From: Mikania micrantha
Taxonomy: Eukaryota > Streptophyta > Magnoliopsida > Asterales > Asteraceae
Assembly: GCA_009363875.1 (NCBI GenBank)
Contig: CM018695.1
Span: 46,433,935-46,497,934 of the forward strand
Reading direction: 5' to 3'
DNA: 64,000 nucleotides
Positions 1 to 10,212 of the stretch are shown here, in pieces. Within the stretch, counting starts at the first letter, position 1; the number at the start of each line of letters is the position of its first letter. Made by a program: the position numbers and the translations under genes. Under the pieces are notes generated by a model. It did no database searches. It was not told the DNA's origin and saw only the letters and a list, made by a program, of their open reading frames with translations.

Positions 1-249
1 GTTTCTCCCCTTGTTAGAATGGATTCGTATATTGTCTCTTAGGACAACATTGACGGATCAAATCGTGAATTTTCGTACCCAAGTAATGGGATTTATGAAT
101 GCATTTCTGTTGTTCACTATAATGACATAAAAAAGGTTTTATCGGATTAGATGACTTCACCCCTTTCAGGGGGATAAGCATCCGTTCCGATGAGGGTATT
201 GACCCCACTCGTGTTCATCGCTTTAAATTCCATGGTATGTGTTTGTTCA
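1..249. other. Left edge, unassigned part of element A
   Basis: This stretch lies downstream (in element sense, minus strand) of the element A gag and should be pol or 3' sequence. I recognise no protease, RT or integrase motif in any frame. The first bases contain CTCCCCTTGTT, which resembles the reverse complement of the purine tract next to the LTR in elements G and B. A large internal deletion joining gag to the 3' end is possible but unproven. Confidence 0.3.
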
Positions 250-1683
250 CTAAAGGTGAGCGAACAGTAGGTTCATGTCATTTAGTGTAAAAGATATGCG
301 AGTGTTGCCCCAATTGTGAGTAAGTTCTAAACTAACTCTGAATAGGCAACGATAATCTATGCTAGTATTAAATAATACAGCCGCAAAGATTTGGAATGAA
401 AACGTACCGGTGTTGGCGTCAGTGTCTTGGCGAGCCGCTGCTGCTCCAATTTGGAATGCACGTTCCCTCGGTGCTGGCCCTCTTTGTAGCACCCTTTTTG
501 GGCAGTCCTTCGCATAATGTCCTGGTTCCCCGCAGCTGTAGCAGGAAATGCGATCGTTGTGTACAGCGATATGTGCCACTGTTTGGTTAGTCCTGTGTTG
601 TATTATTTGGTTCTTGCAGAATTTGGCCCAATGGCCCACTTTTCCACAATAAGTGCATTGCCTGCACCCTGTGTCAGGTTGATGATGATAGTTGCACTTA
701 TTGCAGAATGGAGCCGTGCCAGAATAAGATCTGTGGTTCTGCGGTGGTTGTGTGAGCACAGCTTGGTTGGTAGCGGTGTTCGTTGCGAAATTCTTAACGA
801 CCTTTCGTTTCTTGGTGGAGGGTTGCTCCTCAGTAGATTCAGACTCTTTCTTGAGTGCCCCAGAGGCAACCATCACATCTGTCATTGTTGATGAAAAGGT
901 AACAGCCATTTCCATGGTTGTTGGATGAGCAGCAAGGATAAAACCTTGCATACAAGCCGGTAATCCCCTGATATACCGTTCAATTCTCTTTTCCAGTGTT
1001 GGCACTATATCCAGTGCCAATGATGCTAATTCGTGAAATCTTGTGGTGTAGGCCAGATGCCCATCACCAATCATAACAAGATTGAGTAACTCAGTCTCAA
1101 CCTTCTTGATTTCGTTCCTTGGGCAAAACTCTGCTCGCAGTATGGCCTTAAAGTCATCCCAAGGCATTGACAAGGCCTCATCCCTGCCTCTAGTATTAAC
1201 CTGAGCGTTCCACCAAGTCAACGCTCGCTTGTGAAGTGAACCCGCAGCGTGCTTCACTCTATACTGTTCCGGGCAGTTGCTGATTTCCAGAGTTGTCTCC
1301 ATCTTTTCGATCCATTGGATTAATCCAACGGCTCCCTCGCTGCCACTGAAGCTCGGTGGGTTGCAACCTACAAAGTTCTTGTAGGAGTAGTCCTGATGAT
1401 GCCTGGTATTTCCACTGCCCTCTCCAGACGAGTTGGCAACATTGCTATTGTTGCTATTGATTCTGTTCATCATATCAGGGATCACCTCCCTCAGTTGGCT
1501 TGTCAGTAGAGTGGCTAAAGCAATAGTAGCCGGATCCAACTCATGATCAAGCGGTGGCGGAGGAGGAGGTGGAGGTGGAGAAGGAGGTGGTGTTTGTGCC
1601 GGTGACTGTACTGGTGACGGTGTAGACGAGTGTGGAGCAGAATATTGGGGTGGTGGTACTGAAGGTTGCTTTCTTGGCGGCAT
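250..1683 (-). CDS. Element A Gag, running into a decayed protease
   Basis: Ty3/gypsy Gag, the structural protein that packages element RNA in cytoplasmic particles. I start it at the ATG at 1683, because the same start context opens Gag in element G and the upstream in-frame residues look like leader. Order: a proline-rich N-terminus (about residues 5-45), the retrotransposon Gag core with its conserved LTWWN motif (codons near 1225), a basic KKRK stretch, then CCHC zinc knuckles at about 613-660 (CTYCGKVGHWAKFC) and 502-543 (CYSCGEPGHYAKDC). After the second knuckle the frame enters a damaged protease in which the catalytic DTGA is unrecognisable and the reading frame is lost, ending at 250. 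The Gag part (about 410 residues) is uninterrupted; the pol part is missing or left of the window. Identity as Gag is secure; present activity is doubtful. Confidence 0.8.
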   Translation of the reverse strand: MPPRKQPSVPPPQYSAPHSSTPSPVQSPAQTPPPSPPPPPPPPPLDHELDPATIALATLLTSQLREVIPDMMNRINSNNSNVANSSGEGSGNTRHHQDYSYKNFVGCNPPSFSGSEGAVGLIQWIEKMETTLEISNCPEQYRVKHAAGSLHKRALTWWNAQVNTRGRDEALSMPWDDFKAILRAEFCPRNEIKKVETELLNLVMIGDGHLAYTTRFHELASLALDIVPTLEKRIERYIRGLPACMQGFILAAHPTTMEMAVTFSSTMTDVMVASGALKKESESTEEQPSTKKRKVVKNFATNTATNQAVLTQPPQNHRSYSGTAPFCNKCNYHHQPDTGCRQCTYCGKVGHWAKFCKNQIIQHRTNQTVAHIAVHNDRISCYSCGEPGHYAKDCPKRVLQRGPAPRERAFQIGAAAARQDTDANTGTFSFQIFAAVLFNTSIDYRCLFRVSLELTHNWGNTRISFTLNDMNLLFAHL

Positions 1684-1842
1684 TCTGATCATAACCAAAA
1701 GAAAATCGGTTAGTGCAGTGATCAGATGCAGAAAACACATGCAAATAGAATCCTATGTCATATGATATCTATATGAGGGTCCCTAGGTTATAGTCTAGGC
1801 CAAACCGTTCAAGTAACATGACCTATATTTCTCTATAACCAT

Positions 1843-1855
1843 GGCTCTGATACCA
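1843..1855 (-). promoter_or_regulatory. Element A primer-binding site (initiator Met-tRNA)
   Basis: The minus strand reads TGGTATCAGAGCC, complementary to the 3' end of plant initiator Met-tRNA. It lies 3 nt inside the LTR edge, where reverse transcription is primed, and 160 nt upstream of the Gag ATG. Confidence 0.9.
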
Positions 1856-2607
1856 ATTTTTCACACCCCGAGCTGGCGGGCTGGATCGACGTTCCCGCCG
1901 GGCGGAAGGTTCCCGGGGCAAGATATCGTTGTGATAATCGAATGATCAGATTGTTTACATAGCACATGATAAATAAAGGAGAAATGCTAACACATCCATG
2001 ATATAGAATTACAAGATCAAATTACAATGTATCGTTCATAATTTAATCCAGTAAATCTATCAAAAGAATCAATGAACTATATCTTGTATCCGTACAAGAT
2101 ATACAAAAGATGATTCATCGTTTGTGTCATCAAAAGCATGCAACACAAAATGAAGCTAGGCCTTCTAAAAATCCGCTAGCTTAGTCCTTGCATACAAGTA
2201 ACTACACCTGTTCGTCACCTGAGAAAATATGCATTTAAACCAAGTCAACACTAGGTTTGAGTTCATAAGTTTTGTAATTGAAAACCATTGCATTTATGTC
2301 AGTCATGTTCACAATATTTCACACAAGTTGTATTGATAATTGATTTCCATGTTTCACACAATTTCCTCTCCATGGTTATATTTACAGATAATGTCTCATC
2401 CAGCCTAGCATGCTTATATATAGGGCATACGAAAGGGTCAAGCCCAGACGCCATCCCACCACATGCTCGACTGGATTTAACACTACCTATAATACAACGA
2501 TGGATACCCATTTCATTTCACCCATGATTTCCTCGGTATGATTATCCCAAAAATGAAAAAGAAAGAGATATAATTATCTCTGTTAGCCATTCCTTACGGA
2601 ATAGCCC

Positions 2608-3220
2608 GGCATGTACGATAGACCAATAATTGAATAAAGAGACTTAATGATCTCTGTTAGCTATTCTTGCGGATTAGCCCGGCATGTATAATAACCCAAT
2701 AAATAAGTAAGAGACGTAATCGTCTCTGTTAGCTATTCCTTACGGATTAGCCCGGCATGTAAGATGTCATACTGGATATCTAGAGCGAAACTTAATAGTT
2801 TCTGTAGCTAATCATTACTGATTAGCCCGGCATGTAAGATATCATACTCGATATCTAGAGCGAAACTTAATAGTTTCTGTAGCTAATCATTACTGATTAG
2901 CCCGGTGTGTAAAAGACCCATACAATTGAATAAAGAGACATAATTGCCTCTGTTAGCCATTCCTTACGGATTAGCCCGGCGTGTAAGATATCATACTCGA
3001 CATCTAGAGCGGGACCTAGTAGTCCCTGTGACTGTCAGTACTACCCAGTCCGGTGTGTAAGATATCATGCTCGATATCTAGGTAGGGACATAATAGTCCC
3101 AGTAGCTGTCCCCCTATCCAGCTCGGTGTGAAATGTCCTACTCATGATTCCTAGTTTGAGACGTAATAGTCTCAGTAGCTGTCATTACTGACTAGCCCGG
3201 TGTGTAAGATATCCTCCCAC
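2608..3220 (-). repeat. Minisatellite of about 66-78 bp units in LTR A
   Basis: About nine diverged tandem units, each centred on TAGCCCGGYRTGTAAGAT followed by a TCATACTCGATATCTAGAG-type segment and a TCTGTAGCTAATCATTACTG-type segment. Landmarks fall near 2608, 2674, 2744, 2822, 2900, 2972, 3044, 3120 and 3194. I did not see the array at the equivalent place in the LTR of element G. Confidence 0.8.
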
Positions 3221-4446
3221 GATATCTCTTGGAATGAATACGTTCCCTGAACTCTATGAATTTTCCCTAGTTATAATGTTAGCACCTCTCATGCTTGGCA
3301 TGTTTTCATTAGATTACCCCCAATTCTTATGTTAAAATGTATGATTTACCAGACTGATCTATGGTTAGTGTAACCGGCACACTCTGACGGTTATAGGATG
3401 TGCTCTAAATAGAGTCTAAATAAATAATGATAGTATATGTGGGAATGCCATCTCGAATGTGTGTGCTCATAATATCCTCCTCGATATCACAAGTAATTGT
3501 CTCAACTGTTATCTCTATGTGGAGTGTTCTTAGTGACTTTAACAAAGTGTTATAAGAGCTAATCTTACGGCATGATGTTAGGAATGAGTGAATGATCTCG
3601 TTATCATGAAGTTTCATTATCATGATTATCATTCTTGGTGTTTATAGTTGTTATCAACATGTTATCACTTGGTTTTCCCCGTGGTTCTAACGTGTAAGAA
3701 TAATAAACAATTGTAAGATATTCTTACAACTAGTATTATTCTAGTGTATGATTGAGTCAGGAAGCTATAATGGCATGTCTCTTCCTAGCTATCACATGTA
3801 TGATATAATCAAACAAACAAGCATGTAATGATAAACGATAATAAAGATAAACAATTATTATCTAAATCATGATATGAGTAATATGTTAATAAAAACTTTT
3901 AAGTAAATAAAAGTTTAGCATGTTTCTCAGCCCCGAGCTTTGAAATCAGTAAAGATTAGAAAAGGGGCATATGAACTCACCTAGTTGTTGTAGGGTTGAC
4001 TTAGCTTAAAAGAAGAAATGCACGCGCTCCTTGATTGTATTTGTTGTATGTTCACGATCCTGTATTGATTTCACGTTGTTTTCGACTCATAAGTATCACT
4101 TATTGTAATTTGTGCGTGTGTATGTGTTAGCCTGAAAATTGGCTAACATTCTTGAGTCGCGGTCTTGGTCATTATTCGGCCCCGTTTACTAGTTACGGTT
4201 TTATATAATCCTTGATTCATTTGACTTAACACTTGAAATCATTTGCTAAACCATTCAAACTACATTGTTTTAGGTGTTGTGAATTTAAGTCCACAATCTT
4301 GTCAACTTGTAGTAACTTAGTTTGGTAATCTCGTGCGTGTTATCATAATTAACTAGTTTAATGTGTTAACTTTTCACGTTAACCTTGTGATCGGATGTGA
4401 GATTTATCTTGGGTCGAATAAATAATGAGGAGTCGTGTGGTGGTAT

Positions 4447-5270
4447 TGGGCCGAGGGCAAAATCACTTGGGCCGCATAAGGCTTATGGGCCGAGGAGTTT
4501 CTGGGCCAAAAGATCAAGTTTTGGGCCGAATGTATGGGCCTTGGGTCAAATAATCCCAATTTAATTGTGTATGTGTATGGGCCGAATTTGTACTAATGGG
4601 CCGAAGGTTTGTGTGTGGGCCAAGCAATATTCACATGGTACTGGGCCGAAACAAAAGACTTGGACCAATAGACTAGTTATTGGACCTGGTGATTCACAAT
4701 TGAACGACATGGCTGTGGAAATTTGCTGAGAGAGGTGATGGTTATGTGTACACCACGACCAGCGAACCTCCAACCTGCTATGAGTCCGGCGAACCTTAAG
4801 GTTCGTTACAGCTGAGGTTCGTCGTTGGGTCTGCAGGTTTGGCTTCACTAGGTGGGTAGGATAAAGGTTCGCATGGAAGTTCATAGTGTCGGCCAAAGGT
4901 TCGGTCGTTGCATCATAGGTTCTCCGGAGTGGTTAAGGGTTTGATGATAAAGGGTTCGGCTGGAACAGTCAAAGGGTTCGTCCCATACAATGGTTCGGTA
5001 CTATGGTAGGTTCGTGACAACACCCTAGGGTTCGCTGCATGGCATTAGGGTTCGGCCATGGTGGGGTTCGCTGCAACTAAGAAGGTTCGACAAAGGCATG
5101 TAGGTTCGTGGTCCATAAATGGTTCGGTGATATCCCAAGGGTTCGTCTCATGCGTACACAGGTTCGTGAGACTCCTAAAGGTTCGGCCCCCATTCCCCCA
5201 TGCGCACAGCTCATCCCACGACCATGTCACATCTCCATCATCACCATTTTCATCGAGTAGACTGGTTCGA
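4447..5270 (-). repeat. Irregular GGTTCG / GGGCCGA motif array in LTR A
   Basis: About 18 copies of GGTTCG at roughly 15-25 nt spacing lie between 4799 and 5185, preceded at 4447-4640 by several TGGGCCGAA-type copies. The array starts about 0.4 kb downstream of the TATA box on the element's own strand, so it would be transcribed. Apparent ORFs over it are by-products of the motif. Confidence 0.75.
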
Positions 5271-5581
5271 AGGTGGTTTTCGTTGTGGTGTCATGCAACC
5301 TGTGATTTTTGAAGGTGTGATGATCGTGGAAGTGAGCTTAGGACCGGTTTTGTGTGTGGATCGAACAACAAATCGAGAAAACCCTATTTTTCAGATTTTC
5401 TCTTGATCATACCTCCGTTTTGGCTGGTGAAAACTTCTGATCCTTTGAACTTCTATGTAGAGAACATCAAGAGCTTCGCGTGGGTTCAAGAATCATCGAA
5501 TTTCGTTAAGAAATGAAGGAGTTATGGACCTTGGAGAGAGAGTGGAAGGTGAGAAAATGAGGAGATAGGGTTCATTTAGGG

Positions 5582-5589
5582 TATTTATA
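5582..5589 (-). promoter_or_regulatory. LTR A TATA box
   Basis: The minus strand reads TATAAATA inside CGGGGTATAAATACCC. It is the only strong core-promoter match near the U3/R position. Transcription would start about 30 nt to the left and run toward gag. Element F disrupts the same site in element G. Confidence 0.7.
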
Positions 5590-5779
5590 CCCCGAGAGGG
5601 TTCGGGTTTGTTTCGGTTGCTCGGTTCGCGTTTTCGTTACGTTTCCGGAACGTAACGCGTATTTTAAGTGCTTTAATTTTAAAAAGAGTTATTCTAATTA
5701 TTTGATGAGTTTCAAAATTGTAAAACACTATTTATTTTATTTTATTAAATTAAATTCGTTCGTGTCGTGTTTTCGTTGT

Positions 5780-5935
5780 CGTTTCGTCAGATCGCGTCAC
5801 CATCGCGCGTATTCGTTCGAATCGTCATTCGAACGAACACGACGATGGTTTTGCTTTCCGACTTTTGTTTTCTACTTTCCAGTTATAATTTCAGAAAGTT
5901 AAACTCACAGATATGTTTGTGTGAATCGTCACTCA
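5780..5935 (-). promoter_or_regulatory. LTR A U3 block with TGACG motifs and a palindrome
   Basis: Several CGTCA (minus strand TGACG) motifs occur near 5785, 5795, 5823 and 5927. A 10-bp inverted repeat (TCGTTCGAAT / ATTCGAACGA, loop CGTC) spans about 5815-5838. The GAATCGTCAYYC core occurs twice and is kept in G (43097-43220) and, in altered form, D (58400-58520). TGACG is the core bound by plant TGA-type bZIP factors, so this may be the LTR enhancer; that role is inferred. Confidence 0.5.
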
Positions 5936-6264
5936 CGCAAACACACTGTCTGTTCGTTATTCTAAAACGACACTACTACATTGTTTCAAATTGTATTTCC
6001 TCACTGTCAGACTCAACTAAACATCCTGTTTTCACATTGTTTTCATACTGGTTTGTCGGCCATCGGATTCCTGTCATTTATGGATATCCGATCGCAACCG
6101 AATGGTTCTTGTTATTTGCTTGTTCACTGTTATTTCTCTTGTTTAGTTGTATTAATTGTACTTAGGTTTTCACCTAAATACATACAACTGTATTTACACA
6201 CAGTAAACAGTGAAAGTACACGCACCGTACGGACTTGCCTGACGGTTTGGCACTGGTTGTCACA

Positions 6265-6549
6265 CATTTCACATGAGAATCCAATGGGCTCTCATTTGAA
6301 TGGATGAGGCAATAAGACTCCTGATATGGCAACAACCCATGAAGTTCTTGAAACTGAGGCTGGAAATCCCCGGAACTAAGAGAAAGGGGTCCATGACATT
6401 CCTGAGATGGACTCATTTCATGATAAAACTGACTCATTAGTCAGGGATTCGGATGATATCCGTATAAGTATGGACGAATCAGTTCTTAAAATATAGGAAT
6501 TAACGGATTCTGTTGCTCAGATTCAGGTTGATGTGACTAAGCTTACTGA
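6265..6549 (+). pseudogene. Copia accessory ORF, left fragment
   Basis: Reading the frame that contains GTGACTAAGCTTACTGAG, this stretch encodes an acidic, hydrophilic protein part with three or four stop codons and no known catalytic motif. Removing element B and one copy of its TSD joins it in frame to the fragment starting at 18302. It is cut at the left by element A. I assign it to the 3' part of a Ty1/copia element because the joined frame leads to a copia-style purine tract and LTR at 20525-20540. Its function is unknown. Confidence 0.6.
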
Positions 6550-6554
6550 GCTTG
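6550..6554. repeat. Element B target-site duplication, left
   Basis: GCTTG directly precedes the LTR and is repeated at 18302-18306 after the other LTR. This proves the boundaries of element B. Confidence 0.95.
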
Positions 6555-7759
6555 TGTCACACCCCCAAATTTACAACTAACGGAATTATACCGTTTGGGA
6601 ACGTGACAAACCAGGATCTCAGATCATTAGACATAACGAAGATCTATATGAATTTCAAAACATATGTTGGTCTAAAACTGTAATATCAAAGTTTCAATGT
6701 TTGCGGAAGCGTTTTAAAACCAATAACAATACGTAACGGTTTGAAAATGTAAAGTACAATTTCACAAACATTCCATGTCTTAATTGAACAAAACTAAAAC
6801 ACTTGAACTGAAATGTATGCATGAGACTCAACATCCTAGTCCCTGCTTGTCCTTGCTTGTGTCTTAGTGTCCTGAGAAAACATGTAAATCAAGTCAACAC
6901 AATGGTTGGTGCATACACAGGTTTAAGTATTCACAATGTTCAAAACAGCAGTTTGAATATCAAGTTTGTAGATAACATAATCACACATGCACAGTCATGA
7001 TAGCTAGTCATATAAACTATTTACACAAGTGGTCGACACCGAAGCTGACGAGTTGCCATGCTATAGCATGTTTTTGCCTTAACACTATTGTCTAGCACGA
7101 ACAATAGCAATGTGTGTGTTTGGTCAGTCAAACACCTGCGTAGATCCCATCTACCAAGTGAGGTTTGTCAAACCCAATAGATCTATCTTCAACTACCACG
7201 CTTTGCACTCCGGCAAATTAAACGGTTCGAAAGAGAAGGCTTTGTAATGCTATGTTTGCACTTAATGTAAACAGCTAACTCATGCAAGTGATATGTATCT
7301 AAAAGCGTTTGTTGCACATGTTTTCTCCCCCAAAACAGTTAAAATAAGAAAGGGGCCGTGTACGCACCTTTAGTATAGCAGAATGATCAATACGCGTGAA
7401 ATCGTGTAGAGAATCCTCTTACGAAGGATCTGTGTTTAACAATAACATAGTGTTATTCGAGATGTCGTTTTGTGCTTGAAATCACATACGTGCCAACATA
7501 CGTATGTTAGAGTGTTAGGAATACGCATACGTGAGTACGCGTGCCTTTGAAATCGTTTAAATAAAATCATATTTGATTTTATTTAAATAACCGTAATTAT
7601 ACGCGATTTCCTTTTCGGATTAAAATATAAATTTTATTATTCTAATATATCCGGGATGGAATTTAGGTTCTAACGCAATTCGAATGGGTCGAATCGGAGT
7701 CAAAACGAGTGAGATATGTTTAAAACACTAAAATAATGTTAAAAGCTCAAAAATGGTTA

Positions 7760-7824
7760 GGGCCGGGTTTCGAACCTGCGACCTCTAACCCAACTTACAC
7801 ATACTCTACCATCTAAACCAGCCC
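7760..7824 (-). other. tRNA-like module in LTR B (left copy)
   Basis: On the minus strand (element sense) a 65-nt stretch begins GGGCTGG and ends CCGGCCC, which can pair as a 7-bp acceptor-like stem with one G-T pair. Inside are TGGTAGAG (D-arm/A-box-like) and AGGTCGCAGGTTCGAAACC (variable arm plus T-arm/B-box-like). It is shorter than a real tRNA and lacks a clear anticodon stem, so I call it tRNA-derived and not a tRNA gene. Confidence 0.5.
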
Positions 7825-9184
7825 AGCATTTGTAATAACCTCCACCCCGAATTGATTTTAATTCCCACCAATCGGGTTCACCCTTGTTCTACCCTTGACC
7901 GAACCAAAACCAACCCAATTGACCTCAATTCCAAATCTGATCAACCCTAATCCCATAGAGGTTTGTTCCCATGATCTAATCGAGTCTAAAGACTGATTCA
8001 ATTCGATTATTAACCCAATTTAGTTCAAAATCTCCTAACCGTTCAACTCACGAACCCTAGATGCCAAATCTCTTACAATTCGATGTTATGACTCCAAATC
8101 AACATCGGTTTCTTCTTATTCGGACTATTCTGAACTAGTCACGACAATCAATTTCATTTTTAAGCACATTAGAATCAAAATCCCAAGTCTCGTTCCTGAA
8201 ACAAGCCCTAGGAATTCGAAATCGATCAATTCATTGTTATTAATCGCAATTAACTTAGGTGTAACCTTAATCGAATCTATCTGAAACTATTTACATCAAT
8301 TAATTTGAATATCAAACCTGTTTAAATCGAAACCCCCAAAATAGTTTTCGTGATGAACCCTAGAATTCAAGATTCATCAATTCGATACTTTTTGATGAAA
8401 TTAACTTAGGGATTTTGTTCAATGTGATGCCACGAAACAATCTGTATAAGTCAATTTGATTTTAGAACTCATTTCATTGAAATCCCCCAAATACGTTCTT
8501 AGTATGAACCCTAGAACTCGGATTCGTACCATTTGATGTTAGAAGCCACAATTATCATAGGGGTTTGCTTAATCGGCATATTTAGGTGGTGTAGAAGTGA
8601 ACACTTACTTGAATGGATGCCAAATTGATATATCTCGACTATTTGATTGAGTTTCGGCCGACCTTCAATCCAAATCTTCACCCACGACTTCTGGATTCGA
8701 ATTAATGTATGCTAAAGAGCCTAAAGGTACCGAATAATGTTTCTGAAAGCTCAATTGTTTGGGTTTCTGTCGAATTATATGAGTTTGATTATGCTAGTAA
8801 CGGTTCTAATAAACTAAAACGTCATTTGGGTTTAATTCGACCTTTAAGATTGTAATAACTGATGATAACCGCTTATTATCATCATTAGATGTTTTATGAA
8901 GCATTAATTCGATTAATTACTACCTATTGATTTGAAATTCATACTACCCTCTTGTGAATATGGACGAATTTTGACTTTTCTAGTCAAAATTTGGGTAATT
9001 AACCTAATCATACATCAATTTCTTAAAATCTAAATGTATTATACTCTATTTTGTTCAAACTTAAACCTTCTAATATCAAATTCTTCAAATTCTTGTTAAA
9101 AAGTTAATTCGATAATATCAAATTGTCACCAATTGAACTAATTGAACTTTCTTTGGCCTTGATTAATCCAATTGAACTTCCTAA

Positions 9185-9320
9185 ATACCATTGGGCCTAC
9201 TTTGGGCTTATTGGGCCTACCTTGGGCTTATTGGGCCTACCTTGTTTGGCCTACTTGGGCCTTAGTGGGCCTTCCTTGGCCTTACTGGGCCTTCTTGGGC
9301 CTTGCATGTCCTATTGGGCC
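9185..9320 (-). repeat. TTGGGCCTACC-type minisatellite in LTR B (left copy)
   Basis: Short tandem units of TTGGGCYTAYTGGGCCTACC type, about 10-20 bp each, lie just inside the U3 edge. The same array is at 18115-18246. Open frames through it, rich in Gly, Leu and Pro, are artefacts of the repeat. Confidence 0.85.
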
Positions 9321-9375
9321 TGTGATCTAACTATTTTCAGTTAACGAAGTCCATTCGAAAAGTCGAATTGTCACA

Positions 9376-9414
9376 TCATCCCCTTGTTGAAAGAATTTTC
9401 GTCCCGAAAATTAG
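9376..9414 (-). promoter_or_regulatory. Element B polypurine tract region
   Basis: On the minus strand a conserved TTCGGGACGAAAA segment leads into CAACAAGGGGATGA, which abuts the 3' LTR. This is the expected plus-strand primer site for reverse transcription. Confidence 0.8.
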
Positions 9415-10164
9415 TAAGTGTTAGGAGTAGTTAGGAAACTACTTACAAGTTCAGATTGTACGTGTTAGTGTGATTTGATCATTCTGTGTGCTTGTGTGTA
9501 CTCACACACAAAGTCTAATGCTTGCAACATCACAACTCAATTGTGATCGTTCAATGTGATTGTTTGCGTATACACTAGTTAGTTCACCTAACTGTGACTG
9601 TTTGTGTTTGATCATACTATGTTGTGTAACCTCACAACTGTGACTGTCTGAAACTGTTTGTACTATGTAACCCCGCACATAGCAAAATGTGTGTAACCAA
9701 TCATGCATGTACTACCATAACATGTAACATATGAAATGTAGCACATAAAATGTATAGAATGTAATGTAGCACAAATGTTTGTAACAAAACCAACTGAACA
9801 AAGTGTTTGTATACTGTACTATGTAATCTCACACAAAGTAAATGTTTGAATGTAGTCGACCAAATAGAAACTTCCAAAATTCATGCGTACCTGTAAATTC
9901 ACGAGTACATGGGCCCCTGTATTCGTCAATTTACCTTACACAATTATTCTGGTTCCTTCTATATGTAACTCCACCATTGTTTAACCGTTCATGATTGTAC
10001 CATCATGAAATGTAGTACATCCAATGTTACATCAAATGTAATGTTTGAAATGTAGCACACTATTTGAAATCGATCATATATATACTACTATGAAATGTTT
10101 GTGTTTGCATTCTGCAAGGAAATCAATAGTATACGGTGTTTGTGCTTACAGTTAGAGTGTGAAA
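9415..10164. repeat. Spacer between two purine-tract copies in element B
   Basis: About 750 bp of diverged short repeats such as TGTAACCTCACAC and GAAATGTAGCACA, with no protein motif. It is bounded at both ends by a copy of the ATCATCCCCTTGTTGAA...TTTCGTCCCGAAA block. It may have arisen by duplication of the LTR/PPT junction or capture of old LTR sequence. Confidence 0.6.
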
Positions 10165-10208
10165 TATCACATCATCCCCTTGTTGAAGGAAATTTCGTCC
10201 CGAAATTT
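10165..10208 (-). promoter_or_regulatory. Second, internal polypurine-tract copy in element B
   Basis: CACATCATCCCCTTGTTGAA plus the TTTCGTCCCGAAA block repeats the true PPT junction at 9373-9414. It is preceded by GAAATATCACA, which looks like an LTR edge, but the true LTR is 0.8 kb to the left. It lies right after the pol relic, where the PPT normally is, so it may be the ancestral one. Confidence 0.6.
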
Positions 10209-10212
10209 AACG

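Larger units (their letters stand above)
1..6264 (-). mobile_element. Element A, Ty3/gypsy retrotransposon (partial)
   Basis: A minus-strand element entering from the left edge. Visible parts are gag, primer site and complete 5' LTR. It belongs to the same family as element G, with the same primer spacing, Gag N-terminus and LTR layout. It was inserted into the coding relic of a copia element whose sequence resumes at 6265. Its 3' LTR and second TSD are not in the window. Confidence 0.8.
1859..6264 (-). mobile_element. Element A 5' LTR (about 4.4 kb)
   Basis: Long terminal repeat of a minus-strand Ty3 element. The inner (U5) edge aligns base for base with the LTR of element G at 48420, except that the terminal TG has mutated to TT. 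The outer (U3) edge ends GTTGTCACA at 6264, matching GATGTCACA at 43632 in G. The order of sub-regions is also shared with G: U5 edge, AT-rich middle, a motif array, TATA box, then a CG-rich U3. Beyond 6264 the sequence switches to a copia coding relic, so the expected TSD here is CATTT; its partner is outside the window. Confidence 0.85.
6555..9375 (-). mobile_element. Element B 3' LTR
   Basis: Starts TGTCACACCCCC and ends AATTGTCACA on the plus strand, with TG/CA termini. It is nearly identical to 15482-18301. The U5 end (left) carries the TGTCACACC edge typical of the other minus-strand LTRs here, but the body is unrelated to LTRs A, D and G by eye. Confidence 0.95.

Noticed and set aside
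517..891. 124-aa plus-strand frame over gag A
   Set aside because: Antisense shadow of a conserved Gag with zinc knuckles on the minus strand.
2608..3220. CRISPR array
   Set aside because: Units are diverged, spacers are not unique, and the locus is inside a plant LTR.
4561..4896. 111-aa minus-strand frame in LTR A
   Set aside because: Lies across the GGGCC/GGTTCG array with no protein motif.
5702..6307. Plus-strand frames of 66-132 aa in LTR A
   Set aside because: Low-complexity Ser/Phe/Arg translations of the U3 region; not preserved in the matching part of G.
7760..7824. Functional tRNA gene
   Set aside because: Too short (65 nt) with no proper anticodon stem-loop; kept only as a tRNA-like module. 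The same applies to 49167-49238 and 32331-32393.
9123..9344. Open frame of 73 aa rich in Gly, Leu and Pro (and its copy at 18049-18270)
   Set aside because: It is the translation of the GGGCCTACC minisatellite in the two LTRs of B; there is no coding signal beyond the repeat.
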